From the NCBI GenBank assembly GCA_031272825.1, contig JAISTE010000052.1, forward strand, positions 1 to 46,474: DNA of 46,474 bases. The letters are read 5' to 3'. The stretch is from Propionibacteriaceae bacterium (lineage in GTDB: Bacteria; Actinomycetota; Actinomycetes; Propionibacteriales; Propionibacteriaceae). Below are positions 34,503 to 42,755 of the stretch, piece by piece. Numbering within the stretch: position 1 is the first letter of the stretch; each line of letters starts with the position of its first letter. Both the position numbers and the translations under genes were made by a program. Under the pieces are notes generated by a model that was not told the origin of the DNA, ran no database searches, and saw only the letters and a list, made by a program, of their open reading frames with translations.

Positions 34503-35497
34503 ACCGCGGACGCATCACCGACGATCCGAACGCGGGTTTCGGACGCCCGCCCAAGCGCACCCGCCCGCGCACCAAAGACCGCCCCGACTACTCGAAGGCC
34601 GAGCTGGGCCGGGTACTTGGCATCGATAGAGGCCGCTACCAAGTCGAGATGGACAGCGGCGTCGAGGTGCGCGCAATCAAGGCCAGGCCGCTGGGCAGAA
34701 AGGCCGTGATCGTGGGCGATCACGTGCGCGTCGTTGGCGACACCTCAGGAAAACCGGACACGCTGGCGCGCATCGCCCAGGTCGAGGAGCGCAAGACAGA
34801 ACTGCGCCGTACCGCCGATGACGACGATCCGCACGAGCGCCCGATCGTCGCCAACGCCGACCAGCTCGCCATCGTCACCGCCCTGGCAGACCCGCCGCCG
34901 CGCCCGGGCATGATCGACCGGGTATTGGTCGCCGCCTACGACGCCGGGATCGCCCCGCTGCTCATACTCACCAAAGCCGATCTGGCCCAGGCCGGCTGGC
35001 TGATCGACATCTACTCTCCGCTGGGCCTGCCGGTGTTCGCCACACAGGTCGGCGGGGATCTGAGCGAGATCGAGGACGTCCTGCGCGGCCACACCACCGT
35101 GCTCGTCGGCCACTCTGGGGTGGGGAAATCTACCCTTGTCAACGCGCTGATACCGGGGGCCAACCGCTCCACGGGCGACGTAAACGAGGTCACAGGAAAG
35201 GGCCGTCATACGTCGACGAGCGCAGAGGCGCTGCGTCTGCCCTTCGGCGGCTGGGTGATCGATACCCCGGGCGTGCGTTCCTTCGGCCTTAGCCATGTGA
35301 CGATGGAATCGGTGCTGGCCGCCTTCCCTGATCTGGAGGTGTTGACCGAGGATTGTCCGCGCGGCTGCACCCACGCGGACGATGCCCCCGAATGTGCGCT
35401 CGATGCCGCCGTCGTTGACGGGGTGCTGAGCGCCGAGCGGCTGGAGAGCTTCCGGCGCATGTCAAAGGTGTGGACGACACCCGAATGGGAGCTTTAA
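34499..35497 (+). CDS. rsgA: Ribosome small-subunit-dependent GTPase A
   Basis: This circularly permuted GTPase of 30S maturation is 332 residues long. An OB-fold domain is followed by G4 LTKAD, then G1 GHSGVGKST, then G3 DTPGVRSFGL, and the zinc knuckle CPRGCTHADDAPEC near the end. The G4-G1-G3 order is diagnostic. The GTG start overlaps the aroA TGA and has the ribosome site GGGAGGG. A basic N-terminal tail (PPKRTRPRTKDRP) probably contacts rRNA. Confidence 0.95.
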   Translation: MNRGRITDDPNAGFGRPPKRTRPRTKDRPDYSKAELGRVLGIDRGRYQVEMDSGVEVRAIKARPLGRKAVIVGDHVRVVGDTSGKPDTLARIAQVEERKTELRRTADDDDPHERPIVANADQLAIVTALADPPPRPGMIDRVLVAAYDAGIAPLLILTKADLAQAGWLIDIYSPLGLPVFATQVGGDLSEIEDVLRGHTTVLVGHSGVGKSTLVNALIPGANRSTGDVNEVTGKGRHTSTSAEALRLPFGGWVIDTPGVRSFGLSHVTMESVLAAFPDLEVLTEDCPRGCTHADDAPECALDAAVVDGVLSAERLESFRRMSKVWTTPEWEL

Positions 35498-35552
35498 CCC
35501 AAATGCGAGCGAGTCGGCGTGGAACCGGCCCGCTCCCAGATAGGATTCAGCC

Positions 35553-36347
35553 ATGGTGATTTCCCCCTTGGTCGACGACCTGCGGCTGGCCCACGTCCTG
35601 GCAGATCAGGCGGACAAAATCTCGATGGCCCGCTACCGGGCCCAAGATCTCAAGATTGATCGCAAACCCGACTTCACGCCTGTTTCCGATGCCGATTTGG
35701 CGGTCGAAGACCAGATTCGCACCACGCTCGCCCGCTCACGCCCGCGCGACGCCGTCCACGGCGAAGAACGCGAGGACACCGGCTACGGGGAACGCGTTTG
35801 GGTGATCGACCCAATCGACGGCACTTCCAACTACGTGCGCGGGGTTCCGGTCTGGGCCACCTTGGTCGCGCTGATGGAAAACGACCAGCCGGTGGTGGGC
35901 ATGGTCTCCGCACCCGCCCTCGGACGCCGCTGGTGGGCCTCGCGCGGAGCCGGTGCCTTCGTCGGCCGCTCAATCGTCGCCTCCCAACCCTGCCACGTTT
36001 CTAAGGTGCGCTCCCTCGACGACGCCTATCTTTCGTATTCCGAAGTGGCCGAGTGGGTCGACGCCGGGCTGGGGCAACAGTTCGCAAACCTGATGGCCAC
36101 CTGCTGGCGCTCGCGCGGATTCGGGGATTTCTGGAACTACATGCTGGTGGCCGAGGGTGCCGTCGACCTGGCCGGGGAACCCGAGCTGGAGCTGCACGAC
36201 ATGGCTGCTTGCGCGATCATCGTCCAGGAGGCCGGGGGCATGTTCACCTCCATCGACGGCAAGCCCGGGGTCTCGGGGCCAGGCGGGCTGGCGTCCAACG
36301 GGCTGTTGCATAACCAGGCGCTGGCGATGCTGAGTGCCGATCAGTGA
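35553..36347 (+). CDS. hisN: Histidinol-phosphatase (inositol-monophosphatase fold)
   Basis: The 264-residue protein has the Mg-binding inositol monophosphatase motifs HGEEREDTG, WVIDPIDGTSNYVRGVPVW and the C-terminal ELELHDMAACAIIVQEAGG. It resembles the actinobacterial HisN group, which removes phosphate from histidinol phosphate. The inositol monophosphatase family is broad, so the substrate is probable rather than certain. It follows rsgA by 55 bases on the same strand. Confidence 0.82.
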   Translation: MVISPLVDDLRLAHVLADQADKISMARYRAQDLKIDRKPDFTPVSDADLAVEDQIRTTLARSRPRDAVHGEEREDTGYGERVWVIDPIDGTSNYVRGVPVWATLVALMENDQPVVGMVSAPALGRRWWASRGAGAFVGRSIVASQPCHVSKVRSLDDAYLSYSEVAEWVDAGLGQQFANLMATCWRSRGFGDFWNYMLVAEGAVDLAGEPELELHDMAACAIIVQEAGGMFTSIDGKPGVSGPGGLASNGLLHNQALAMLSADQ

Positions 36348-36470
36348 GCCCTACAACTTGCTTGCACTGGACGTCGCCTATTTGGGTGAATCTTGAACCA
36401 GGGGTTTGCCGGGGATGAAACCCATGGGTTTTCGTTGCATGGGGGCAGTAGTGTTCTGCCTGGAGGAATC

Positions 36471-37031
36471 ATGACGCAAGAAAACGACCCGTTCTCCTTG
36501 CCGCTAGGCGAGAACACGGAAGACAACGCGAGCGAGCCGGAGTTCACCTTCGAGCAGCCGCCCTACTTCGGCGAGCAGCCGAAGCCGCAGGTGCCCAATC
36601 CCTATGAGATCCCGGCCCCGCCCGTCGCGCAGACTCCCTTCGCGCAGCCCGAAAATCCGTATGCGCAGCCCGGCCCGTACGGCACGACTTCTCCCTACGG
36701 ATACGCCCAAAGCCCATACGCCCAACCGGCGCCCAACCCGAACCAGGCGCTGGCTTCGGTTCCAGGCGCACCCATGGCGCCCTATGGCAATCCGAACTAC
36801 GTGCAGCGCTCGCGCCTGGCCGCCGGTCTGCTGCAGTGCTTCCTGGGGGTTTTCGGTGTGGGCCGTTTCTACCTGGGCTACACGGGCATCGGCCTGGCCC
36901 AGCTTCTAATCACCGTGCTGACCTTCGGCCTGGGGGCCGTCGTCACCAGCATCTGGGGCATCATCGACGGCATCTTGATCCTCACCGGTTCCCCGGCGGT
37001 AGACGCCAAGGGCGTGCCGCTCAGGGACTAA
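36471..37031 (+). CDS. TM2-domain membrane protein with Pro/Tyr/Gln-rich N-terminus
   Basis: The 186-residue protein has a disordered N-terminal half of about 110 residues rich in PYG/PYAQP repeats. A TM2 domain follows: LLQCFLGVFGVGRFYLGYTGIGLAQLLITVLTFGLGAVVTSIWGIIDGI, two membrane helices with the conserved GxGRFYLG turn. The TM2 function in bacteria is unknown. The ribosome site TGGAGGA precedes the ATG at 36471. It is convergent with the DeoR regulator across a palindromic repeat. Confidence 0.88.
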   Translation: MTQENDPFSLPLGENTEDNASEPEFTFEQPPYFGEQPKPQVPNPYEIPAPPVAQTPFAQPENPYAQPGPYGTTSPYGYAQSPYAQPAPNPNQALASVPGAPMAPYGNPNYVQRSRLAAGLLQCFLGVFGVGRFYLGYTGIGLAQLLITVLTFGLGAVVTSIWGIIDGILILTGSPAVDAKGVPLRD

Positions 37032-37041
37032 TGCTTATCGC

Positions 37042-37109
37042 TCGTCCCCGGACTCACCACGGACGTCCCCGGAATCAACCGCCCCGTCCCCGGACTTGAT
37101 CCGGGGCGG
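37042..37109. repeat. CCCCGGA/TCCGGGG palindromic repeat, copy A
   Basis: Three CGTCCCCGGA-like copies are spaced along 37042-37093. The last forms a perfect stem CCCCGGA (37088-37094) / TCCGGGG (37100-37106) with loop CTTGA, flanked by GCCCC and CGGCC. It lies between the convergent TM2 and DeoR genes and could act as a bidirectional terminator. Confidence 0.8.
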
Positions 37110-37126
37110 CCGCTCGTTCACCCCAC

Positions 37127-37894
37127 TCACTCGGCGACGATCAATTCCGTCCCCGCAAGATGCAACGCCCGGGCCAAACCCGCGGGCGGCTCTTTATCGG
37201 TGACCAGCCCGTGGATGTCTCCCCAGTCGGCGACCCGGGCCCTGGCTACAACCGCGTGCTTCGAGGCGTCGGCCAGTACCCAGCAGCGGGCGGAGTTGTG
37301 CACTGCGGCCTCCTTATTGGCGACGTCCTCCATCGTGTAGGCGGTGACCCCATCGCGGCCGTCCACTCCCCCGCAGCCGATGAATGCCAGATCGAAGTGC
37401 AGCCGCTCGAGAAATTTCACCGTTTCGGCACCTGTCACGGACCATTCCCCCCGGCGCAGACGTCCTGGGGCCAGCACCACGTCCGGCTTGCCAACGTCCA
37501 TCAACTCGCTCGCTACTAGCAATGACACCGTCAGGATGGTGCCATCAAAAGTCTCGGCCAGCGCCTTGGCGACCTCAAGGGGGGTTGCTCCTGCGTCGAC
37601 GAACACCAGTTGACCATCCTGGCACAGGGCCGCGGCCGCCTTACCGATTCGGGCGCGCTGTTGCGAAAATTGCCCGGCCCGGCTGGCGAAGGGCGGTTCG
37701 GAGGAGTGCTTGCGCTGCGGTGCGGTGGCACCGCCGTAGATGCGCACCAGTTCACCGGCACGCTCCAACTCGACCAGATCGCGCCTGATGGTTTCCACCG
37801 AAACCCTGAAGTGTCTGGCCACGTCCGTGGTGTTCACCGAGGCCTCCGAGCGGATCCTTGCTCTGATCCACTGCTTGCGCTCATTGCCAATCAT
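37127..37894 (-). CDS. DeoR-family transcriptional repressor
   Basis: The 255-residue regulator has a DeoR helix-turn-helix (SVNTTDVARHFRVSVETIRRDLVELERAGELVRIYGGA, about residues 18-56) and a sugar-phosphate-sensing C-terminal domain (VFVDAGATPLEVAKAL, DLAFIGCGGVDGRDGVTAYTMEDVANKEA, VLADASKH). DeoR repressors of this type respond to phosphorylated sugars. It is divergent from the PfkB kinase across 105 bases with clear repeats, so it probably controls that gene and perhaps the transport/oxidoreductase operon to the right. The ribosome site AAGGGGGG precedes the ATG. Confidence 0.92.
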   Translation of the reverse strand: MIGNERKQWIRARIRSEASVNTTDVARHFRVSVETIRRDLVELERAGELVRIYGGATAPQRKHSSEPPFASRAGQFSQQRARIGKAAAALCQDGQLVFVDAGATPLEVAKALAETFDGTILTVSLLVASELMDVGKPDVVLAPGRLRRGEWSVTGAETVKFLERLHFDLAFIGCGGVDGRDGVTAYTMEDVANKEAAVHNSARCWVLADASKHAVVARARVADWGDIHGLVTDKEPPAGLARALHLAGTELIVAE

Positions 37895-37934
37895 TTGCCC
37901 CCCTTGCAACCAAAAACTCATCTTTCCACACCGC

Positions 37935-37970
37935 TTGGAGCGAACTCCAACAAACTCCAACATATTGTTG
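37935..37970. promoter_or_regulatory. Operator candidates between the DeoR and PfkB genes
   Basis: A palindrome TTGGAG-cgaa-CTCCAA (37935-37950) is followed by a repeated AACTCCAA (37953-37960) and a second palindrome CAACA-tat-TGTTG (37958-37970). They sit midway between divergent starts and are the likely binding sites of the DeoR protein; TTGACA at 37968-37973 could be a promoter element. Confidence 0.6.
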
Positions 37971-37999
37971 ACAACCGCATGAAAAAGGAGGAAACGGTT

Positions 38000-38902
38000 A
38001 TGGACAGCCCCACATTCGACACGGTGATCGTCGGGCAGCCGTGCAACGACACCAACGTGGATGCCGACGGCACCTCGGTCAACGAGGTCGGCGGCGCGGT
38101 GGTCTACGCCGGGTATGCGGTCGCTGCCCTGGGGCACCCGGTTGCGGTCGTCCCCAAGTGCGGTGCCGATCTTGATGCCAAGGCCGTCTTCGCCCAGCGT
38201 CCGGCGATCCAGGTCTTCCCCGCCGCTTCCCCCGCCTCGTCGGCTATCAAGAACGTCTATCACACGACCGACAAGGAGCGCCGCACCTCGACTGCCACCT
38301 CGCGCATCGACCCGTACGCCCCCGCCGACCTCCCCGACGTTCAGGGCAAGATCTGGCATCTGGCCGGTCTCGTGGTGGGCGACATCCCGAACGAGCTGAT
38401 CTTAGAATGCGCGAAGCGCGGCAAGGTCGCCGTCGACGTCCAGGGGATGCTGCGCCAGGTGCTTCCCGACGGATCGATGGAGCTGCGCGACTGGGAGGCC
38501 AAGCGTGAATATCTGCCGCAGATCGATTTCCTGAAAACCGACGCCGCTGAGGCCCAGATGATGACCGGCACCTCCGATCGCCGCAAGGCAGCCGAGCTGC
38601 TGCACCTTTGGGGGGCCAAGGAGGTTATGGTCACCCACAACACCGAGGTGATCTGCTACGACGGCAACACCATGCACGTCGAGCCTTTGTTGCCGCGCAA
38701 CCTCTCCGGCCGTTCAGGAAGGGGCGACACGACCTTCTCGTCGTACCTGGCCGAGCGCACCTCGCGTCCGGCTGACGAGGCGCTGCTGGTCGCCGCCGCG
38801 CTGGTGTCCTTGAAGATGGAGAAGGTCGGCCCGTATCTCGGCGATCGTGCCGAGGTCGGCCAGTGCATCAAGGAGCGCTTCCATAAGGAAATCGCAATGT
38901 AA
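38000..38902 (+). CDS. PfkB-family carbohydrate kinase
   Basis: The 300-residue kinase has an N-terminal substrate region (VNEVGGAVVYAGYAVAALGHPVAVV), a central lid, and the C-terminal phosphotransfer motif SGRGDTTFSSYL. The catalytic Asp is in GRGD, where most PfkB proteins have GAGD. The ribosome site AAGGAGG lies before the ATG; an upstream in-frame ATG at 37979 is possible. Given the divergent DeoR gene and the nearby sugar genes, it probably phosphorylates a sugar or cyclitol released by the right-hand locus. The substrate is not known. Confidence 0.85.
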   Translation: MDSPTFDTVIVGQPCNDTNVDADGTSVNEVGGAVVYAGYAVAALGHPVAVVPKCGADLDAKAVFAQRPAIQVFPAASPASSAIKNVYHTTDKERRTSTATSRIDPYAPADLPDVQGKIWHLAGLVVGDIPNELILECAKRGKVAVDVQGMLRQVLPDGSMELRDWEAKREYLPQIDFLKTDAAEAQMMTGTSDRRKAAELLHLWGAKEVMVTHNTEVICYDGNTMHVEPLLPRNLSGRSGRGDTTFSSYLAERTSRPADEALLVAAALVSLKMEKVGPYLGDRAEVGQCIKERFHKEIAM

Positions 38903-38925
38903 AACGTATATCCAACCGACTACAC

Positions 38926-38962
38926 AAAGGAGGGGCTGGCGGAAACCGCCAGCCCCTCCTTT
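38926..38962. terminator. Strong bidirectional terminator between the PfkB and EEP genes
   Basis: A perfect 17-base stem starting AAAGGAGGGGC and ending GCCCCTCCTTT, with loop AAA, lies between two convergent genes. It ends in T-runs on both strands and should stop transcription from both sides. Confidence 0.92.
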
Positions 38963-38979
38963 GCAACTACTTTGGCCAA

Positions 38980-40044
38980 CTATGAAGCTGTTTTGGCCTC
39001 CACAAGAATGACGTCATGGTCGGACATCTCTTGCCCGGTGAGTCCGCTGTAGTCAGCGTCGGGTTCGACTAGCACTTTGGAGCGGAAGATGGATTCGACG
39101 CGCAGCGGGTGCGAGCACTCCAAACCGCGGGAGAAGAACCAGTCGAGGTTGAGCAAGACGATGGAGCCGTCTTTGATGACGTTGCGGCGGGTAGGCTTGT
39201 TCATTACATTGCACCCGGCGTAGTCGTAGCCGCGGGAAGCGGCCAGCTCGAAGATCGGCTCGTGTTCGGGAACCGAGCCCATCCAGGCCCACTGCTCCCC
39301 GGGGTTGTCGGCCAGCCAGCGCAGCTCCGGCCCCACTCCCCCGCGTGCGGTGAACCCGTTGGTGTTCAGGTCGCCGCCGAGCAAGATGGGAGTACTCGCA
39401 CCGAAGTACTGATCGACCGCATCGAACACGGTGGCCAGCTGGCGGCGTCGCCCCTCGGGTGATGTGCGGTTCTCCAGGTGGACGCTGACCAAGCCGATGA
39501 TATGTCCGTCTACCTCGATCTCGGCCAGCACCGCGTTGCGCAGGCCCAGGCGCGGGTCGGATTCCCAGTGGAACCAGTCATATTCGACGTCCAACTCCAC
39601 CACCGTCGCACGCTTTATCGGGTAGCGGGAAAAGACGGCGTTTCCGTGCAAGCCGGTCTCGTTTCCTTCCGAATATGCTTTGCGGGAGAGGAATTCGTTG
39701 GCGAAGACGTAGTTCATCCCAAGGGCCCGGGCGATCTCGTCGGCCACGTTGCGGTTGCCGGTTCTGGCCATCCCGCAGTCGATTTCGTTAGCCAAGATGA
39801 CATCGACGTCTTTGAGGTGCGGGGCGAACTTGAAGTACGCGCTGACTAGGGAAGAGTAGTGGCCCTGTTCCATGTTGAACACGGCGGCCTTCAGCTTCTT
39901 CGTTGAGGCGATCGGCGTTTGTATGTTGTGGATCTGCGGTTCGAGGATCTGGGGCAGCCAGCGCTTGACGGCCTCCAGGTGGTCGCCGCCGGCCTCCACC
40001 TCAGCAGCGGCCTTGGCGATCCCCTCGAAGTTGTATTCGATCAT
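38980..40044 (-). CDS. Endonuclease/exonuclease/phosphatase-fold protein
   Basis: The 354-residue protein has EEP superfamily motifs in order: FNMEQGHYS, ILANEIDCGM, GNAVFSRYPI, VSVHLENRTSPEGRRRQL, LLGGDLNTNGF, LNLDWFFSRG and the terminal SDHDVILVE. An N-terminal segment of about 55 residues precedes the fold. There is no signal peptide. EEP proteins hydrolyse phosphodiesters or phosphate esters. Its position next to transport and sugar genes suggests a sugar-phosphate, cyclitol-phosphate or lipid headgroup substrate rather than DNA, but this is inference. It follows the MFS gene by 63 bases. Confidence 0.85.
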   Translation of the reverse strand: MIEYNFEGIAKAAAEVEAGGDHLEAVKRWLPQILEPQIHNIQTPIASTKKLKAAVFNMEQGHYSSLVSAYFKFAPHLKDVDVILANEIDCGMARTGNRNVADEIARALGMNYVFANEFLSRKAYSEGNETGLHGNAVFSRYPIKRATVVELDVEYDWFHWESDPRLGLRNAVLAEIEVDGHIIGLVSVHLENRTSPEGRRRQLATVFDAVDQYFGASTPILLGGDLNTNGFTARGGVGPELRWLADNPGEQWAWMGSVPEHEPIFELAASRGYDYAGCNVMNKPTRRNVIKDGSIVLLNLDWFFSRGLECSHPLRVESIFRSKVLVEPDADYSGLTGQEMSDHDVILVEAKTAS

Positions 40045-40107
40045 CGGTGTTCTTTCTGTTATGTGGCCGTCCCGGCCGCGCAGGGCTGCCGGGACGGCCG
40101 ACCCCAT

Positions 40108-41529
40108 TTACTCAGAAGCGGATGAACTCCGTTCCAAGACTTTATCTTCTTCCTCAGCGGCTTCGGCGGCGGCTGCCCCCTTCTTCACCCACTTGACGCG
40201 CGGGATGAGGATGGAGGCGCAGATCACACCGATGACAACCAGACCGGTCAGGATCAGGTACATCAGCGAGTAGGCGCAATCGATTGGGTCGTACTCGATG
40301 CCGAAGACCGTCAGCCCGTTGGGGAACAGGCTCGGGGTGTACTCGAGCAGCGGGCCGAACACCAGCGGCACCCACAGCTTCGGCGAGTAGCAGAAGGTTC
40401 CGGCCACGGAGATAGCGGCGGCCGACTTGGCCTTCGGGATGCCCATCTCGCCGATTGGCGCGAAGTAGAGGGCTTTGATGGCGTAGGAGATGCACATGAC
40501 TACGACCATCACCACGACCAGCACGATGGCGGTGCTCGGGTTCTTCGGCATGATAGCCAGCGCAAGACCGGCGAAGACCAGCAGGATCATAAGCAGGCGC
40601 ATGAAGTGCATGGAGGACTTGAACTTTAGGTCGGAGAGCACGCCGGCAAGCGGGCCGGAGACGATCTTGGACACCGGGCCAGTGAACAGGGCGATGACGC
40701 CGGCCAGGATGATCGGCAGGTTGATGGCCTTGGTCATGAAGGGGTTCATGTAGGTGTCGAACGCGCGGTAGAAGGAGATCGCGAACATGGCCGTCAGACC
40801 GCACAGCCAGATCTCGGGCGACTTGAGGGCGTCCAGCAGGCCGGAGAGCGCCACCTTGGTCGAGCCCACGGATTCGTCGGTGGCCAGGCGCACCGGCGGC
40901 ATGACGATGTAGACGCCGAGGCCGACGGCGAAGCACAGCAAAGACGTCACCGTCATGGAGGCGAGGATGCCGAAGTGAGCGTCGGCGAAGATACCGAAGA
41001 CGGCCAGCGCGATAGATCCGCCGAGCAGGTTAAGGACGCCGCGGCCCCCTTCCATGACGCCGAACGCGGTTCCCTGCACGTTTTCAGGTACGGAGACGCG
41101 CACGCCCTTTAGCACCGCAGGCCAGGCCGCGCACTCGGAGAGCACGAACAAGATCGCGAACAGGATGCAGTTCGGAATCAGGCCGATGTAGTGGCCGAGC
41201 ATGGTGGGCAGCCAGGTGATCGCCAGCGAGACGACGCCGATGCCCATGGCGGAGAATCCGAGCACGGATTTGAGGGAGAATCGGTCGGAGAGCCAGCCGA
41301 TCAGGATGGTTCCGAATACCGAGGCCACGCCCTGCATGGCCAGCACGATGGAGAACTCCATCATGTTCAGCCCCAGGCCCTGTTCCATGAACGGGTCGAA
41401 GAGCGTCTTGCGCAAGTTAATGAAAATGTAGATCCACTGCCCAGTGAGCACCACCATGGTGAACCGGATCAAGCTGGTGCGAGTGAGCCCCAGCTTGGCA
41501 ATGGGGTTTTTAGAATGCCTCGTTGACAT
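40108..41529 (-). CDS. MFS transporter
   Basis: The 473-residue protein has about 12 membrane helices, the MFS loop motif GWLSDRFSLKSVLG after helix 2, and a related GVLSDLKFKSSMHF in the second half. The substrate cannot be read. Start is the third of three near-adjacent candidates (GTG 41535, ATG 41532, ATG 41529); the last has the best spacing from CAGG. It appears to form an operon with the EEP gene and to have its own promoter region at 41530-41690. A sugar, glycoside or organic-phosphate substrate would fit the neighbourhood. Confidence 0.88.
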   Translation of the reverse strand: MSTRHSKNPIAKLGLTRTSLIRFTMVVLTGQWIYIFINLRKTLFDPFMEQGLGLNMMEFSIVLAMQGVASVFGTILIGWLSDRFSLKSVLGFSAMGIGVVSLAITWLPTMLGHYIGLIPNCILFAILFVLSECAAWPAVLKGVRVSVPENVQGTAFGVMEGGRGVLNLLGGSIALAVFGIFADAHFGILASMTVTSLLCFAVGLGVYIVMPPVRLATDESVGSTKVALSGLLDALKSPEIWLCGLTAMFAISFYRAFDTYMNPFMTKAINLPIILAGVIALFTGPVSKIVSGPLAGVLSDLKFKSSMHFMRLLMILLVFAGLALAIMPKNPSTAIVLVVVMVVVMCISYAIKALYFAPIGEMGIPKAKSAAAISVAGTFCYSPKLWVPLVFGPLLEYTPSLFPNGLTVFGIEYDPIDCAYSLMYLILTGLVVIGVICASILIPRVKWVKKGAAAAEAAEEEDKVLERSSSASE

Positions 41530-41594
41530 CATCACCTGTCCATTCGTTGACTATCGCTTCATCGCGCCCTGCCGACATGCACAGTCGGAGGGAG

Positions 41595-41650
41595 CAATGT
41601 ATTAACAATCGAACTTTGTGGACTTGGCAACAAAGAGTGTGGAACATTGT
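41595..41650. promoter_or_regulatory. Inverted repeats upstream of the MFS gene
   Basis: This gene-free, AT-richer stretch contains CTTTGT (41614-41619) with ACAAAG (41630-41635), and CAATGT near 41596 with ACATTGT near 41644. These are plausible operator sites for the MFS-EEP transcription unit; no regulator can be assigned. Confidence 0.35.
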
Positions 41651-41699
41651 GGCCGACGCCAAACTACAGCCACTTGGTAAAACTCAAGCCCGAGGGCGT

Positions 41700-41822
41700 C
41701 CTTCCATCAGTCCCCGAACTCTCCACCCCGTCCCCGAACCACCCCATCCCCAGACTCCGATTCGGGGCGATCCCCCCCCACAAACCAATTGGACTCCGAT
41801 CCGGGGCGGCCCCACAGCCAGC
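41700..41822. repeat. CCCCG/CCGGGG repeat, copy B (degenerate cluster)
   Basis: Several GTCCCCGAA-like units (41709-41760) are followed by TTCGGGGCGATC and GGACTCCGATCCGGGG (41791-41806). The last unit resembles the perfect palindrome at 37088-37106. The cluster lies downstream of the DUF2798 gene and may end that transcript. Confidence 0.7.
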
Positions 41823-41825
41823 CCT

Positions 41826-42320
41826 TCACTCAGACTCAGGCTTGGGCAGCCGCGCGATCCTCCGGTACAACCCCCGATTCAGCGGCCCGATCACAAACAC
41901 CTGCGAGCAAAATGCGAACAGCCAGTTCACGGAGAGTTTGGTGATCCAGATGGGAATGAACTCGGGCACGAATCCGACGTAGAGAACCGTCGAATATAGG
42001 CTCATGATGGGTGCCATCCACATCACGGTGAACCCGGCACGGATGGCGTAGAACTCGATCGGGTTCGAGCACTGGTAGCGGGCGGTGCGTTTGCCGACGG
42101 CCTTCTGTACCACGAACACCTGCAGCACGAATGCAAGCGGGGCTCGCAGCACGAAGGCCATCGGCCACTGGGCGAACAGCGCCCAGCCCATCCCCCCGGC
42201 CTCGAAGGCCTTGTTGAACATCGACATGACCGTAACCATGAGCAGCACGCCGATGGTCGCGAAGAGCATCCGCTGCTTGGTCGTTCTCGGCACTACGACG
42301 CCGGGAGGAGGCGGGTACAT
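41826..42320 (-). CDS. DUF2798-type small membrane protein
   Basis: The 164-residue protein has four hydrophobic segments (about residues 20-40, 53-73, 95-115, 130-150), with SMFNKAFEAGG and LRAPLAFVLQVFVVQKAVGKR between the first helices, as in DUF2798 proteins. The function is unknown. The ATG overlaps the stop of the preceding DUF6379-type gene by one base (TGATG), so it belongs to the C-glycoside operon. A role in substrate entry or stabilising the transporter is possible. Confidence 0.75.
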   Translation of the reverse strand: MYPPPPGVVVPRTTKQRMLFATIGVLLMVTVMSMFNKAFEAGGMGWALFAQWPMAFVLRAPLAFVLQVFVVQKAVGKRTARYQCSNPIEFYAIRAGFTVMWMAPIMSLYSTVLYVGFVPEFIPIWITKLSVNWLFAFCSQVFVIGPLNRGLYRRIARLPKPESE

Positions 42321-42742
42321 CACACCAGCAGGAGCTCGCGCTCCCAGTAGTAGCCGGCCCAGTTGGTACCCAACTGGGGGTGGCAGCGCTCGGGCGCCTG
42401 GTAGTTGCAGTACCAGCCGAACGAAACCCCAACGGTGTGGTATCCCTGTTCCAGCCCGCCGGGCCGCCTGATCTTCACCGTGGCGGGCGTGGCAACCTGC
42501 CAGTAGGTGTCGCCGATCAGGAGCATCTCGTCGGGCGTGTATTCGATGCCGTTTATCTCCCAGATCACGTCTTCGCGGGCGATGGTTTCCCCGTCGACCT
42601 TCGCATCGCCCACGCGGAACTGGGAGAGCCAGATGCCCTTGTAGTAGCCGGTCTTGATGCGGAATTGGAATCCGTCCACGTTGCCCTTGGCGTCCCTGGT
42701 GTTGCGAAATCCGCGCGCCTGCACGATCTCTTTTTCGACCAT
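42320..42742 (-). CDS. C-glycoside deglycosidase beta subunit-like (DUF6379/CGDB)
   Basis: The 140-residue beta-rich protein matches the family I know as DUF6379, since recognised as the beta subunit of C-glycoside deglycosidases (CarC/DgpC type). The shared pattern is ARGFRNTRDAKGNVDGFQF, GYYKGIWLSQF, VDGETIAREDVIWEING, YTPDEM, TYWQVATPATVKIRRPGGL and GYHTVGVSF. The beta subunit forms a complex with the TIM-barrel alpha subunit encoded immediately upstream, 13 bases away. Its C-terminus (about residues 110-140, Tyr/Trp-rich) extends beyond the core. Family assignment is from memory of the pattern. Confidence 0.8.
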   Translation of the reverse strand: MVEKEIVQARGFRNTRDAKGNVDGFQFRIKTGYYKGIWLSQFRVGDAKVDGETIAREDVIWEINGIEYTPDEMLLIGDTYWQVATPATVKIRRPGGLEQGYHTVGVSFGWYCNYQAPERCHPQLGTNWAGYYWERELLLV

Positions 42743-42755
42743 TTCCCTGTCCTTC

